DNA from: Lacipirellulaceae bacterium
GTDB lineage: Bacteria > Planctomycetota > Planctomycetia > Pirellulales > Lacipirellulaceae
Length of the DNA stretch: 64,000 bases
Reading direction: 5' to 3'
Assembly (NCBI GenBank): GCA_040218535.1
Contig: JAVJRG010000007.1
Coordinates: 1-64,000 of the forward strand
The notes beneath the pieces were generated by a model, which was not told the origin of the DNA, ran no database searches, and was given only the letters and a program-made list of their open reading frames with translations. Made by a program: the position numbers and the translations under genes. Positions 1 through 8,256 of this stretch are shown here, in pieces. Numbering within the stretch: the first letter of the stretch is position 1; each line of letters opens with the position of its first letter.

Positions 1-329
1 CCCCGATCGACTTGCGAATCATAAAAGTCTGCCACTGCCGTATCCTTGAATTCCACACTGGCCCAGTCCGCCTGCTGCTCAACGAGCACGAGGTCTTCGA
101 CCAGCAGCAGATCCTCGGCGGAGCTGATCCCAAACCCACCAATCTCCGTCTCTCCCGCATCACGCCAGGCGAGCAACTTGCTCCACGCGTACGGGCTGAA
201 GCGTAAGGTGGGCTTGGTGATGGGAGGCCGCTGATCCGGCAACCGCTTCTTCCGCTTTCGTTGTTTCTGAGATCTCTTCTTTGCCAGTTTCTTTACTGGC
301 TGCTTCTTCTTTAGCTTCTCGGCACGCAT
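1..329 (-). CDS. JAB/JAMM-family peptidase, N-terminal part (continues past the left edge)
   Basis: The frame opens at an ATG at 329, preceded by AGGA at 7 nt, and stays open to the window edge (109 residues seen). The N terminus is strongly basic (Lys/Arg-rich, about residues 2-30). It is followed by a stretch typical of JAB/MPN peptidases: ETEIGGFG near residues 60-67, with Glu62 as the likely catalytic-site glutamate, then [14 protein letters not shown]. The HxH-x7-S-xx-D metal motif would lie outside the window. Family knowledge: JAB peptidases remove or process ubiquitin-like tails. The first 170 nt overlap the 3' end of the E2/RING-like gene in a different frame, so the two are probably translationally coupled. 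The context (beta-grasp protein, E2-like/RING-like protein) supports a deconjugase or tail-processing role. Function is inferred; the domain call is fairly secure. Confidence 0.82.
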   Translation of the reverse strand, partial: MRAEKLKKKQPVKKLAKKRSQKQRKRKKRLPDQRPPITKPTLRFSPYAWSKLLAWRDAGETEIGGFGISSAEDLLLVEDLVLVEQQADWASVEFKDTAVADFYDSQVDR

Positions 330-1248
330 CACAGGTTCCTTCTTCAACACAAGAGGTACAAAACGATTGCTCGCAGTCTTCACACGACCGCAGGCAATGA
401 CGACAACAGTTGATTTCACAGGCCCAGCAGGAGTCCATGCACTCGTAGCACTGCAGTTCTTCGCAGTCACAGCAGCAACGCGCACAGTCGTAGCAGAGGG
501 CCGTTTCACATGCAGAACAGTCACAGCGGTCATCAGGAGCGGCAATCCCACCACAGTCGAAACAACGCATCCCCTGCCACTCATCGAGTGCCACATAGGC
601 ACTGTCCGGGTTGTAGGAGAGCAGCACTTGCTGGACGAGCAGAAAGAAATCAAAGAGCCGACCCTCTTTCAGCGCTGCGTTGATGACGCCTTGTCCTTCC
701 CCTTCGCAGAGCGTTTCGCTGGAGACATGTGGGTGGGTGACTTCGCTATCGGTAGCCGCCGGATTGGGCTGGCTAGCCACGACGTGATAAGAGAGCCCAT
801 TGGTGCCAAGCCGCTCCCAGTCGAGAATGATCTCAAACGGGCCCAGTGCGACTTCTTCCAGTTCGATAGGAACGGTTTTCACCGAGATCGTCTGCCGCCT
901 GAGATCGACTGCGACCGAAGCGAACTCTTCGGTCAGTCCGACCAGTTCGCCAATCGCGGTTCTCGCGGTGAGGTGCTCTGCGGGACGAGTCGGCTGCAAC
1001 TCATCCGCAAATCCTTCGGGGCAGAGTGAATGAGCCATCTGTTCGCGAGCGGCTTGATATCTGCGGTGACAGACCCGTGCGGCCAGTAACCAACCCTGTT
1101 GCTGGGCCCGGTGCAATAGCCGCTGCTGTCTCAGGCAGAGATCCCACTGGAAGGTGGGCAGAGCGGGCAAACGCGACAACGCGGCTCCCTGCTGAGAGCG
1201 CTCGGCGATTGCGATCGCCGTTTGGATGAACTGGCGGTCGTGGATCAT
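160..1248 (-). CDS. E2-like conjugating domain fused to a RING-like cysteine cluster
   Basis: This is a 362-residue protein starting at an ATG with AAAGGAG 8 nt upstream. Residues about 100-225 read like a ubiquitin-conjugating (E2) fold: [10 protein letters not shown], then PNPA, then [11 protein letters not shown], where HPH (172-174) stands in place of the eukaryotic HPN and Cys181 is the candidate thioester cysteine. [19 protein letters not shown] follows. Residues 229-309 hold more than twenty cysteines in CxxC-type pairs, resembling RING-like binuclear treble clefs. The C-terminal 50 residues are polar and overlap the JAB gene. The protein may therefore combine E2 and E3-like activities. 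A beta-grasp protein lies upstream and a JAB peptidase downstream; an E1 (ThiF-like) gene is not in the window. The E2 reading comes from pattern matching by eye; the zinc-binding cluster is plain. Confidence 0.72.
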   Translation of the reverse strand: MIHDRQFIQTAIAIAERSQQGAALSRLPALPTFQWDLCLRQQRLLHRAQQQGWLLAARVCHRRYQAAREQMAHSLCPEGFADELQPTRPAEHLTARTAIGELVGLTEEFASVAVDLRRQTISVKTVPIELEEVALGPFEIILDWERLGTNGLSYHVVASQPNPAATDSEVTHPHVSSETLCEGEGQGVINAALKEGRLFDFFLLVQQVLLSYNPDSAYVALDEWQGMRCFDCGGIAAPDDRCDCSACETALCYDCARCCCDCEELQCYECMDSCWACEINCCRHCLRSCEDCEQSFCTSCVEEGTCDACREAKEEAASKETGKEEISETTKAEEAVAGSAASHHQAHLTLQPVRVEQVARLA

Positions 1249-1285
1249 AAGAGTGCTCCTTTCGGTATGGATCCGCCATGAGAGT

Positions 1286-1321
1286 AAAAGACTGACCGCC
1301 CGAGCGAAGTCGGACGGTCAG
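1286..1321 (-). terminator. Intercistronic hairpin with T-rich tail
   Basis: Read on the minus strand, arms CTGACCG (1321-1315) and CGGTCAG (1298-1292) pair perfectly. After one mismatch, four more pairs surround a 6-nt loop, and TCTTTT follows at 1291-1286. It lies between the stop of the beta-grasp gene (1335) and the start of the E2/RING-like gene (1248), so it may reduce transcription into the downstream enzymes. Confidence 0.6.
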
Positions 1322-1334
1322 CGGCAAAGGCTCT

Positions 1335-1562
1335 TTACCTACGGCACGCCCCTTCGATCTTGCGTGGCGTGATCGACACGCGATCGCCCTCTTGGAGCGC
1401 CTGGTCACGGGCTGCCGGCAGGCGATTGACCCGAATGAGATAATCTTCTGAACGGGGATGTTTAACGTGGCGGTGAAAAAGCGTCTCGACGGTCGTTCCG
1501 TCAGCGACTTCGACATGATCGGCGAAGCCGGCTCCATCGTTGTTGATTAAGAGGATTTGCAA
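1335..1562 (-). CDS. ThiS/MoaD-like beta-grasp (ubiquitin-like) protein
   Basis: This is a 75-residue protein if translation starts at the TTG at 1562, which has AAAGGA about 7 nt upstream. An in-frame extension to 1661 is possible but adds sequence unlike the family. The pattern matches small beta-grasp sulfur carriers and ubiquitin-like modifiers: strand LQILLINND near the start, [13 protein letters not shown], then [31 protein letters not shown] near the end (written here as seen in pieces [31 protein letters not shown]). The C terminus is EGACRR, not a terminal GlyGly, so either a different C-terminal residue is activated or the tail is trimmed. The neighbours (E2/RING-like and JAB genes) point to a protein modifier and away from thiamine or molybdopterin synthesis. 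No biosynthetic genes are adjacent. Confidence 0.75.
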   Translation of the reverse strand: MQILLINNDGAGFADHVEVADGTTVETLFHRHVKHPRSEDYLIRVNRLPAARDQALQEGDRVSITPRKIEGACRR

Positions 1563-1612
1563 GGTGGGGTCCTTTCGTGAAAGTTGGTTAATCGATGAAA
1601 AGTCAGCTATGT

Positions 1613-1819
1613 TCAACAGGAAAGCTGACAGGCGAACCGTTGAGCGTCGACTTCGTCCCAATCGAGATACTTCTCCGGTTCGTTCTGATCAGAGACGGGA
1701 GGCTCCGGGTCGAAACGCTGATCGAGCGGGTCGGCAAGCGAGAAGCCAAGCTGTTCGATCGTGTCACACGATTCGCCCGTGGCGTTTGCCACGAGACGGT
1801 TGATTAGCGTTTGGTGCAT
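1613..1819 (-). CDS. Small acidic protein at the head of the ubiquitin-like cassette
   Basis: This is a 68-residue ORF with AGGAG about 9 nt before its ATG. It is rich in Asp and Glu, opens with [17 protein letters not shown] and has GFSLADP in the middle. No known domain is recognised. It is the first gene of the minus-strand cassette, 50 nt upstream of the beta-grasp gene, so it is probably co-transcribed with it. It could be an adaptor, a substrate or an accessory factor; the sequence does not decide. Its confidence rests on position, ribosome binding site and codon-like composition. Confidence 0.6.
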   Translation of the reverse strand: MHQTLINRLVANATGESCDTIEQLGFSLADPLDQRFDPEPPVSDQNEPEKYLDWDEVDAQRFACQLSC

Positions 1820-1880
1820 GAGAGGATACTCCTCTGGGTTAGGGAGCGCGCAGCAGCGATCGCCACGCGAAACACATGAG

Positions 1881-1907
1881 AAAAAGCCCCGCCAGAGATG
1901 CGGGGCT
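1881..1907 (-). terminator. Rho-independent terminator after the TOPRIM operon
   Basis: On the minus strand, stem AGCCCCGC (1907-1900) pairs with GCGGGGCT (1892-1885) around a 7-nt loop and is followed by a T run (1885-1881). It lies about 90 nt past the TOPRIM gene stop and ahead of the ubiquitin-like cassette, so the two minus-strand groups look like separate transcripts. Confidence 0.85.
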
Positions 1908-1996
1908 CACTGAGAGAACCTGCAGGGAGATTGTTTTGACGACAGAACAATCCCTGGAGTACTCTGCGTTAGGCAGACTGGATCAAGTTCGTGCTT

Positions 1997-2722
1997 TCAG
2001 CTATCCACCAGCTGGCGTATTTCCTGCAGCCAGCCGATGAGCTCGTGTTCTGGGTCGGACCGGGCAAGCAGCTTGGGCGTCATCTGGCTAACTGCTTCAC
2101 TGTTGAGCCAACGCTTGGCACTCTCGATAAGTCTCTTCTGGCTGCGCTGAGATAGTGAGCGCCAGGCGAGCTGAGGGGCCGATTCGGCTAGCCTGGCCTT
2201 GGCCAGTGTGACAGCCACATTGGTTTCAGGTTTCATGACCAGCTTGGGGCCACCCGCTCGCTGAATGGCCTTCGGGTGCAGATAGTTCTCTAGGGAGCGA
2301 CGCGAGGTAATGCGGGCCGTGCAGTTGGGGTGCTGGTCGATGCGAGCGACGACCGTAAGACGATTGAGCGCCTCGGCTCCACACTCTTTGTCGTGGAGAT
2401 GAAAGCGTGGTTGACCAAGGCGGGCCAGCCGTTCGCCCCAAGCGGCAATATCGCCGGAACCGCCGCCTCCGGTGGGAAAGAATAGAATCTTCCCTACGGC
2501 TTCCCAATTAGCAAGGTTGGGGGTCTGCTCGTCTTGCTTGTTCAGAATGGCCGACAGGTTGCTCAAGAAGGCAACGTCGTGGTTTCCTTCGACCACGACG
2601 AGCACTGGGTGCCAACGGCCGTCTTGCAGGTTTTTACGATACGTCCCAGTCGATGGGAGTGACTCGGAGTGGCGGTACGCATCCAACTCTCTGTTCGCGC
2701 GTTCCATGACGGTATGACTCAT
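1997..2722 (-). CDS. OLD-type TOPRIM domain protein, putative nuclease
   Basis: This 241-residue protein has TOPRIM hallmarks: a hydrophobic strand ending VLVVVEGNHD (Glu45, Gly46), then FHLHDKE with Asp111 and Glu113 as the acidic pair, and TSRRSLENYL (139-148), the signature seen in TOPRIM domains of OLD-family and related DUF3226/DUF4435-type proteins. No ATPase domain is present, so this is a stand-alone TOPRIM protein. The start overlaps the stop of the upstream lipoprotein gene by 4 nt (ATGA), which indicates coupling. In family terms it would be a metal-dependent DNA or RNA nuclease. Its position beside a CRISPR array and a ubiquitin-like cassette suggests defence, but that is inference. 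Confidence 0.7.
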   Translation of the reverse strand: MSHTVMERANRELDAYRHSESLPSTGTYRKNLQDGRWHPVLVVVEGNHDVAFLSNLSAILNKQDEQTPNLANWEAVGKILFFPTGGGGSGDIAAWGERLARLGQPRFHLHDKECGAEALNRLTVVARIDQHPNCTARITSRRSLENYLHPKAIQRAGGPKLVMKPETNVAVTLAKARLAESAPQLAWRSLSQRSQKRLIESAKRWLNSEAVSQMTPKLLARSDPEHELIGWLQEIRQLVDS

Positions 2723-3246
2723 GGTGATTCCTCTGTGGGATTTGGGGAGTTCTCTGCCGACTGGTCGTGAGGTAGTTGCTGTGGCGACGGCGCGGATTCA
2801 GTTGAGGCCTCTGGAGGCGGCTCGTTCGTCCCTGTCAAAGCCAAGATGTGACAGGACTGCTCAGCAACAAGCAGCTCAAGGGCGTCCAGCTCCACCTCGG
2901 TTGCCGTGGGTCTGGCATGCAGCAACTGCCATGTCAGTACCAGCACAAGGACTGCAACAAACACTACGGCAAAACCTTGCCGTGCTCGGTGTCGCTCCCC
3001 ATCGGCACGGCGCGTCTCGGCCAGTTGGCGACGTTGTGAGTTGAGGTCGGTCCAGCCGTGGGATAACGCCTGGCGTTCCTGCTGGACCTGTTCTTGCAGC
3101 TGGGACATCTGGCGGTTCTGATCGGCTTGCCGGTCGGCAGCCTCGGTCGCTACTTGGACCACCCGCTCGTCGCTGCTGCAGCCTGCCAACAAGAGGCTAG
3201 TCAGCATAATCAGTCGAATTTTTCGTCGGCTTGTTCTTCGGTTCAC
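2719..3246 (-). CDS. Coiled-coil lipoprotein with one membrane helix
   Basis: This 175-residue protein starts at a GTG at 3246 with AGAGG just upstream; an ATG at 3207 is the alternative. Basic residues lead into a hydrophobic stretch and the lipobox LLLAGC (Cys23), a type II signal peptide. Residues about 30-88 are Gln/Arg-rich and predict a coiled coil. Residues 91-110 (GFAVVFVAVLVLVL onward) form a membrane helix. The tail is Pro/Glu/Ser-rich and looks disordered. No family is recognised. It sits between a small membrane protein (50-nt overlap) and the TOPRIM gene (4-nt overlap), so all three form one operon. A lipid anchor and a separate helix in one short protein is unusual; if the helix is the real anchor, the lipobox may be fortuitous. 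Confidence 0.62.
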   Translation of the reverse strand: MNRRTSRRKIRLIMLTSLLLAGCSSDERVVQVATEAADRQADQNRQMSQLQEQVQQERQALSHGWTDLNSQRRQLAETRRADGERHRARQGFAVVFVAVLVLVLTWQLLHARPTATEVELDALELLVAEQSCHILALTGTNEPPPEASTESAPSPQQLPHDQSAENSPNPTEESP

Positions 3247-3376
3247 GGTACCTCTTGGGTTGAAGTATGAGTTGCAGTAGTCGCTCCAGCGTTCGCCGCA
3301 GACGATGCTCGCGAGCTAGAGCAAAACCCAAAACAATCAGCGCCAGCGCAAGGGCCAGCGCAATCAGCTCCGCCAT
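3197..3376 (-). CDS. Small single-helix membrane protein
   Basis: This is a 59-residue ORF starting at the ATG at 3376, preceded by GGAG in CCAGGAGACTGCT. Residues 3-20 (ELIALALALALIVLGFAL) form one membrane helix, followed by a basic, Arg/Lys-rich cytoplasmic tail. A longer ORF in another frame covers the same bases but has no start signal and an odd Cys/Gly/Ala/Thr composition, so this frame is preferred. It leads the operon with the lipoprotein and TOPRIM genes. Its function is unknown; a membrane-anchoring partner is one possibility. Confidence 0.55.
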   Translation of the reverse strand: MAELIALALALALIVLGFALAREHRLRRTLERLLQLILQPKRYREPKNKPTKNSTDYAD

Positions 3377-3535
3377 AGCAGTCTCCTGGAGTGATTAAGG
3401 CCAGAACTTGGCCAAGAAGTGGCTTTGGGAAAGCTATTCGCTTCCTCAATTAATTATGCCACGGTTTGGGGGCGGATTTAGCAGCCATGATGAACTTCAT
3501 CCCGGTCATGGTCGCCCGGAGCGAGGGCGGTTCGT

Positions 3536-5025
3536 GTTTCAATCCGCGCTCCCGCGAGGGGAGCGATCGTGGCTGGGGCGGCGTGAAGACCTTGGCAATG
3601 CGTTTCAATCCGCGCTCCCGCGAGGGGAGCGATGTTGCGTTTGGTGCGACCGCTGGAAGGAACGCGAAGTTTCAATCCGCGCTCCCGCGAGGGGAGCGAT
3701 CTCACAAACTTAGCGAAGTCCACAGCAGGCCCTTTGTTTCAATCCGCGCTCCCGCGAGGGGAGCGATTTCGTAAGGGGGCGAAGTAAAAACTAAGTCGAC
3801 TGTTTCAATCCGCGCTCCCGCGAGGGGAGCGATGCCAGCGAATGTGGTACTCGTCGCCGAGGTGGTGTTTCAATCCGCGCTCCCGCGAGGGGAGCGATGA
3901 TCGGGAATCGGCAATCGCCCACCTACGCGAATTGTTTCAATCCGCGCTCCCGCGAGGGGAGCGATATTAGACCATGACCTACCAAACCGACCCCACTTTT
4001 GTTTCAATCCGCGCTCCCGCGAGGGGAGCGATCTCAGTTCCGTCCACGTAGAGCCGAAGCTTGGCTGTTTCAATCCGCGCTCCCGCGAGGGGAGCGATAA
4101 CGAAAGCCACACAACCACAACCAACCATGAGAGTTTCAATCCGCGCTCCCGCGAGGGGAGCGATTTGAGCTATACAATCACCACCGAATTACTCAACAGT
4201 TTCAATCCGCGCTCCCGCGAGGGGAGCGATCGAGGCAGTGACGGGCAGCACGAGCAATCGCCAGCAGTTTCAATCCGCGCTCCCGCGAGGGGAGCGATCG
4301 GAGCTTGTAGGGTTTGCTTTGTCCGGTATTTGGTTTCAATCCGCGCTCCCGCGAGGGGAGCGATGGCTCTCCGCAAGCACGACCTGCCGACCCCCGTGGT
4401 TTCAATCCGCGCTCCCGCGAGGGGAGCGATCAGAGCGCCAAGAGCAACAAATGCAATCCCAATAGTTTCAATCCGCGCTCCCGCGAGGGGAGCGATTGGC
4501 GTCGGACCTGAAAGTCTTGCAGGTCAAATACGTTTCAATCCGCGCTCCCGCGAGGGGAGCGATCCTCATCGGGCATTCCGTCGTTGGTTACAATGATGTT
4601 TCAATCCGCGCTCCCGCGAGGGGAGCGATGGGAGCAGTTGAAGCAACAGAAACAAAAGCAAGAGGTTTCAATCCGCGCTCCCGCGAGGGGAGCGATGTCG
4701 AGCCGGAACGATCTAATTCTAAAACAATAGTTTCAATCCGCGCTCCCGCGAGGGGAGCGATCTGCACGCTGATCGCCAAGGTGTCTTTGTTAATCGTGTT
4801 TCAATCCGCGCTCCCGCGAGGGGAGCGATGTCGATGTCGGCCAGTCGGCCCCGTGTGTGATGGTTTCAATCCGCGCTCCCGCGAGGGGAGCGATACCGTA
4901 AGAACTGTACCTAGTCGAAGTGCCTGTAGTTTCAATCCGCGCTCCCGCGAGGGGAGCGATACTGAGCAAAGCTAGGCAGGTCATAGTCGGTTTGTTTCAA
5001 TCCGCGCTCCCGCGAGGGGAGCGAT
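3536..5025 (-). CRISPR. Type I-C CRISPR array, 23 repeats and 22 spacers
   Basis: Twenty-three 32-nt repeats lie at 3536, 3602, 3669, 3736, 3802, 3867, 3934, 4001, 4067, 4133, 4199, 4267, 4333, 4399, 4465, 4532, 4598, 4665, 4730, 4798, 4863, 4929 and 4994. I saw no base change in any copy. Written on the plus strand the repeat starts GTTTCAATCC, contains the inverted repeat CGCTCCC/GGGAGCG around GCGAG, and ends in AT. Spacers are 33-36 nt. On the minus strand the repeat ends ATTGAAAC, the usual 3' end of type I-C repeats, so transcription runs right to left from the leader at 5026-5235, the same direction as the cas operon. The newest spacer should be the one next to 4994. Confidence 0.98.
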
Positions 5026-5235
5026 CCCGCCATCGTAAACCTCGTTGAGGTTGGCGGCTAGGATACGTTATTCGCGAACCTGCTGGTGGCGTGCCAAATT
5101 GCAGGTATGTGTTGATAGCACACATGAGCTAACTCGCCAAAATAAATGCACTTAAGACAATCGCGAACCCCAGAGGGCACCAGCGTGCGCTGACGGGTCG
5201 CGACGGGATGGGCACAGACTAGCAGGTTCTCACGG
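5026..5235 (-). promoter_or_regulatory. CRISPR leader
   Basis: This 210-nt gene-free stretch lies between the cas2 stop and the first (leader-proximal) repeat, upstream of the array in its inferred direction of transcription. Next to the repeat is an inverted repeat: AACCTC (5038-5043) pairs with GAGGTT (5047-5052), extended by CCGCCA (5027-5032) and TGGCGG (5052-5057) across a 5-nt bulge. This may be a recognition element for Cas1-Cas2 or simply a structure. No clear -35/-10 pair could be chosen by eye. Confidence 0.7.
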
Positions 5236-5526
5236 CTACGCAATCAGCGGGCCGTCGACGTCGTAGCCGGCTTTCGCTCCGACGTGTTCCACGCGGCGTT
5301 TCCAGTTCGCGCCAAGGTAGTAGAAACGCAGGCTGTCTTCTTCCGGTTGGATCAGTCCCAGCAGGCGGTCTTTGCATTCGGTCCACTCGGCAGGACTTAC
5401 CTTCATTTCAAAGACGGAATTCTGCACGCGCTGGCCGTAGTCGAGGCACGTCTTCGCAACACGCGAAAGCCGCTTTCGTCCCGCCTTTGTTTTCGTGGAA
5501 ACATCGTAAGTGACAAGAACATACAT
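5236..5526 (-). CDS. cas2: CRISPR-associated endoribonuclease/integration protein Cas2 (type I-C)
   Basis: This is a 96-residue protein of normal Cas2 length. It opens with [13 protein letters not shown], the ferredoxin-like first strand with the conserved Asp8, and contains RVQNSVFE and [18 protein letters not shown], typical of the I-C subgroup. Cas2 dimers bridge two Cas1 dimers in the spacer integration complex. It is the last gene of the cas operon, 27 nt after cas1, and is followed by the leader and array. Confidence 0.97.
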   Translation of the reverse strand: MYVLVTYDVSTKTKAGRKRLSRVAKTCLDYGQRVQNSVFEMKVSPAEWTECKDRLLGLIQPEEDSLRFYYLGANWKRRVEHVGAKAGYDVDGPLIA

Positions 5527-5553
5527 CAGGGCTCGCTCCCAACAGTATTCGTT

Positions 5554-6585
5554 TCACTTCCAGATCATCGGTGGATATGCGTCAATGTCGTCACGCAGAT
5601 ATCGGGCCAACAGGCGAGCCTGCAAGTGCATCAGCAGGCCGACGGTCACGCGTTCCTGCAAGTACGGGTGAAGGATTTCCTCCTGCTTGCGTTCTTGCCA
5701 CGCTACCAGCACCTTCTTACGAGTCGCATCGTCCATCGTCACGCCGCCCGTTTCGCCGGTGGTGAATCCCGCGGCGGAGACTTGCCCACGATTCACGAGC
5801 GTCAGCATCACCCGATCAGCCAACGCTGGGCGGAACTCTTCCATCAGATCGAGGGCCAAGCTGGGACGTCCGGGTCGGTCGCGATGAAGAAAGCCAACCG
5901 CTGCATCAAGGCCGACCGCTTCGCAGGCACTACGCACATCGTGCAGCAGTAATGTGTAGACCAACGAAAGCAACGCGTTGATCGCATCACGTGGAGGGCG
6001 ACGGCTCCGTTTCGTGAACTGAAACGCCCGGTCGCTACTGCCGACGAGGTCGTTCATCGCCCCGAAATATTGCACGGCCGCTTCCCCTTCGAGTCCACGG
6101 ACGCGGTCGGCTGAATCGGCGGCCTTCACTTCGACCACGCTCGCACTGAGGCGTTTGGCGACGGCCTGCAAACGCTCAGTCCGCTCCGTATCGCCTGAGT
6201 CACGAGCCGTGCGGAGGAGCACGTTGCGGCAGTTCGCGAGTTTGCCAAGCACCACCGAGCGAGCGATTTCGCAAGTGCGTTTCTCGTCGTCCGCGGCACG
6301 ATACTGAGCTCGCCGCAGCAGGACATTGCCTGGCGAATAACCGACCACCGCAGCCAGGAACTTGCCGTGCAGCGAGTGTAAAGAAATACTCACGCCGGCC
6401 TCGGCACAAGCACCCATCAATGCCGGGCTCACACCCACGCGGCCGAAGCAGGCGATGCTTTCGAGATTGTGCAGAGGAATCCGCAGTCGGGTTTCCTTCT
6501 CAACCCTCACAACGACGGCTTGCCCATCCTTTGCTAGATAAGCTCCGTCAGTCGTGACGAACAGCGTGTTGAGGTGCGTCTTCAT
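5554..6585 (-). CDS. cas1: CRISPR-associated integrase Cas1 (type I-C)
   Basis: This is a 343-residue protein from the ATG at 6585 ([18 protein letters not shown]). The open frame reaches 6702 but the extra residues do not resemble Cas1 and would overlap cas4. The N-terminal beta domain has [19 protein letters not shown]. The catalytic domain has [12 protein letters not shown] (metal-binding Glu), later [30 protein letters not shown] with the conserved His and Asp/Glu residues (seen in pieces [13 protein letters not shown] and [13 protein letters not shown]). It integrates new spacers together with Cas2 and, in I-C systems, Cas4. It lies 29 nt after cas4. No strong ribosome binding site is visible, so coupling is likely. 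Confidence 0.97.
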   Translation of the reverse strand: MKTHLNTLFVTTDGAYLAKDGQAVVVRVEKETRLRIPLHNLESIACFGRVGVSPALMGACAEAGVSISLHSLHGKFLAAVVGYSPGNVLLRRAQYRAADDEKRTCEIARSVVLGKLANCRNVLLRTARDSGDTERTERLQAVAKRLSASVVEVKAADSADRVRGLEGEAAVQYFGAMNDLVGSSDRAFQFTKRSRRPPRDAINALLSLVYTLLLHDVRSACEAVGLDAAVGFLHRDRPGRPSLALDLMEEFRPALADRVMLTLVNRGQVSAAGFTTGETGGVTMDDATRKKVLVAWQERKQEEILHPYLQERVTVGLLMHLQARLLARYLRDDIDAYPPMIWK

Positions 6586-6614
6586 CGCGGTGCTGTGTAC
6601 ACGGAGGGAATGGC

Positions 6615-7298
6615 TTAGCGGATTGATTGAACGTAAGCAGAAGCAGTTTGGCGACCGGGCGGCGGTGGCAAGCATTTCTCGTAAAGCGAGCAGGTATAGC
6701 ACTTCTTTTCCCGCACCGCGAAAGGGACTTCACCGCTCGCCATGATTGCATGGAAACGAGCGGCAGCTTGGCGCGTGATTTCGCGCAGCGGAGTATCCAG
6801 CGGCACATCCACGCGCCGTCGCATCGTGCCATAGAAAAGCTGCCCATCGTCGATCCGCACGCCGAGCATTTCCTCCAGGCACATTGCCTGAACGCAAAGT
6901 TGCACGCGATCGCAATCGTTCTTCTTCGGCTTGCCCCGTTTGTACTCGACGGGCGTGATTTCCCACTGGGTAAGCTCTTCGGGTGTGGCTTGCAGGATGG
7001 CCTGGGTGAGCGTACGACCGCGCGGCTTCGTGCCAGCGGGTGGTCGCCACAAAACGACATCGGCGACCCCGGAAAGGCCCAACTCCAGCGACCGCAACGG
7101 CAACCCCCGGGTGATGCGCTCGCCATCTCGCGTTTCCGGTTTCCCCTCATGCGCCTTCTTGTGTAAGACGTTCCCTTCGGCAGTGAACCGATTCTCCTCC
7201 CAGAGCCGCTCAACGTGAATAAGGGCACACTGCCGCTCACAGAACCGCAGGTGCTGGAGGGCGGAGAGCGGGAGGAGGTTGGACTCGGGGTGGGGCAT
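6615..7298 (-). CDS. cas4: CRISPR-associated exonuclease Cas4
   Basis: This is a 227-residue RecB-like nuclease. The N terminus has [10 protein letters not shown], and the C terminus has [14 protein letters not shown]; together these supply the cysteines of the Fe-S cluster. The nuclease core shows GVADVV (metal-binding Asp) and [13 protein letters not shown] (Glu and Lys of the PD-ExK motif). Cas4 trims and selects prespacers by PAM with Cas1-Cas2. It lies 17 nt after the cas7 stop, in the fixed type I-C gene order. Confidence 0.96.
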   Translation of the reverse strand: MPHPESNLLPLSALQHLRFCERQCALIHVERLWEENRFTAEGNVLHKKAHEGKPETRDGERITRGLPLRSLELGLSGVADVVLWRPPAGTKPRGRTLTQAILQATPEELTQWEITPVEYKRGKPKKNDCDRVQLCVQAMCLEEMLGVRIDDGQLFYGTMRRRVDVPLDTPLREITRQAAARFHAIMASGEVPFAVREKKCYTCSLYEKCLPPPPGRQTASAYVQSIR

Positions 7299-7315
7299 TG
7301 GTGGCTTTCACCCCA

Positions 7316-8194
7316 TTAAAATTTGCGATCAATCGTAATGCCGTCAGGAAGATCACTCTCGTCGATCCTCACTTCGTAGTCGGAAAACTCGCGTGGAGGT
7401 TTTCCTTCATCATTGGTCTTCTGGGCCACGCTCACGCGATCAAAAAGTTTGTTCGCGGGGGCATTGCCAAGGGCGTCTTCGTGTTGGAAGCAAATCAGTG
7501 CTTGTGGAGCCATTTCGCCGCGGGCTGCTGAGCGATCACTGTCGAACATCTGGGCGAGCGACTTCCAGAAGAGTTCCAGGTCTTCCTCGCCGAAGCCGGT
7601 CTTTTCCGCAAGGTGCGGATTGATGAAGCCGTGGGCACGGTAGAGTCCGTAAGGGACGGTGAACTTGCGGCCCATTGTACGATTGCCCCCTTCTTGTTTT
7701 TCAGCTTCACGCTCGGTAGTGACCGCACAGCGGGTCACAGCGTGTTCCTGAGAAATGATCGGGTCAATACTCTGGGCCAAAGTAAACTGGATAGGACCGC
7801 GAACCTGACCGCAGTTGACATCGGTGGTCATGACCGCACCGAAGCTGCGGACATCGTAAAAATTTTGGCACATCCAAGCGGTTAGCTCTTGATCTTCCTG
7901 TGCCTTCTTCTCACCCTTCGATTTTCGCTTTTTGGGGTCAAGCTTCAATGCTTCGTAGGCTAAAGCATGCTGGTTGTTGAGGATCGCTTTTTCTTGCACA
8001 TAAATCTGATGCCCCTCGGAACCATCCTTGGCCAGCGCAACGAAATTACGCACCTTGCGTTTTAGGCAAACGTCTGTCACTAAGCCATGCCCAGTTTCCG
8101 GGTCAACACGAGGGAGGTTTCCGGCATCGGGGTCGCCGTTAGGATTGCCGTTCTTGACGTCGAAGAGATAAACAAAGTCTACGCGGGGAATCAT
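7316..8194 (-). CDS. cas7: Type I-C Cascade backbone subunit Cas7 (Csd2)
   Basis: This 292-residue protein of the Csd2 family has the conserved N terminus [19 protein letters not shown] followed by [18 protein letters not shown], which is near-diagnostic for type I-C. Cas7 copies line the crRNA spacer to form the filament of the interference complex. It follows cas8c by 62 nt, a gap long enough for its own ribosome binding site, which fits the high copy number needed. Confidence 0.97.
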   Translation of the reverse strand: MIPRVDFVYLFDVKNGNPNGDPDAGNLPRVDPETGHGLVTDVCLKRKVRNFVALAKDGSEGHQIYVQEKAILNNQHALAYEALKLDPKKRKSKGEKKAQEDQELTAWMCQNFYDVRSFGAVMTTDVNCGQVRGPIQFTLAQSIDPIISQEHAVTRCAVTTEREAEKQEGGNRTMGRKFTVPYGLYRAHGFINPHLAEKTGFGEEDLELFWKSLAQMFDSDRSAARGEMAPQALICFQHEDALGNAPANKLFDRVSVAQKTNDEGKPPREFSDYEVRIDESDLPDGITIDRKF

Positions 8195-8256
8195 TGTGAA
8201 AGGCCTTCGCTATTTGTGGTGAACGAGTGTATCGAGAATGAGATCATCGCTGAAAG

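Noticed and set aside
367-1029. 220-codon plus-strand ORF opposite the E2/RING-like gene
   Set aside because: It is antisense to a gene with a good start and motif content, and its composition is not protein-like.
3243-3449. 68-codon minus-strand ORF rich in Cys, Gly, Ala and Thr
   Set aside because: The overlapping 59-residue frame at 3197-3376 has a better start signal and a clear membrane helix.
3408-4984. Several ORFs on both strands with repeated [15 protein letters not shown] or RAPARGAI blocks
   Set aside because: They are translations of the 32-nt CRISPR repeats and have no independent coding evidence.
5058-5243. 61-codon ORF in the CRISPR leader
   Set aside because: It has no ribosome binding site or family match, and the stretch is best explained as leader.
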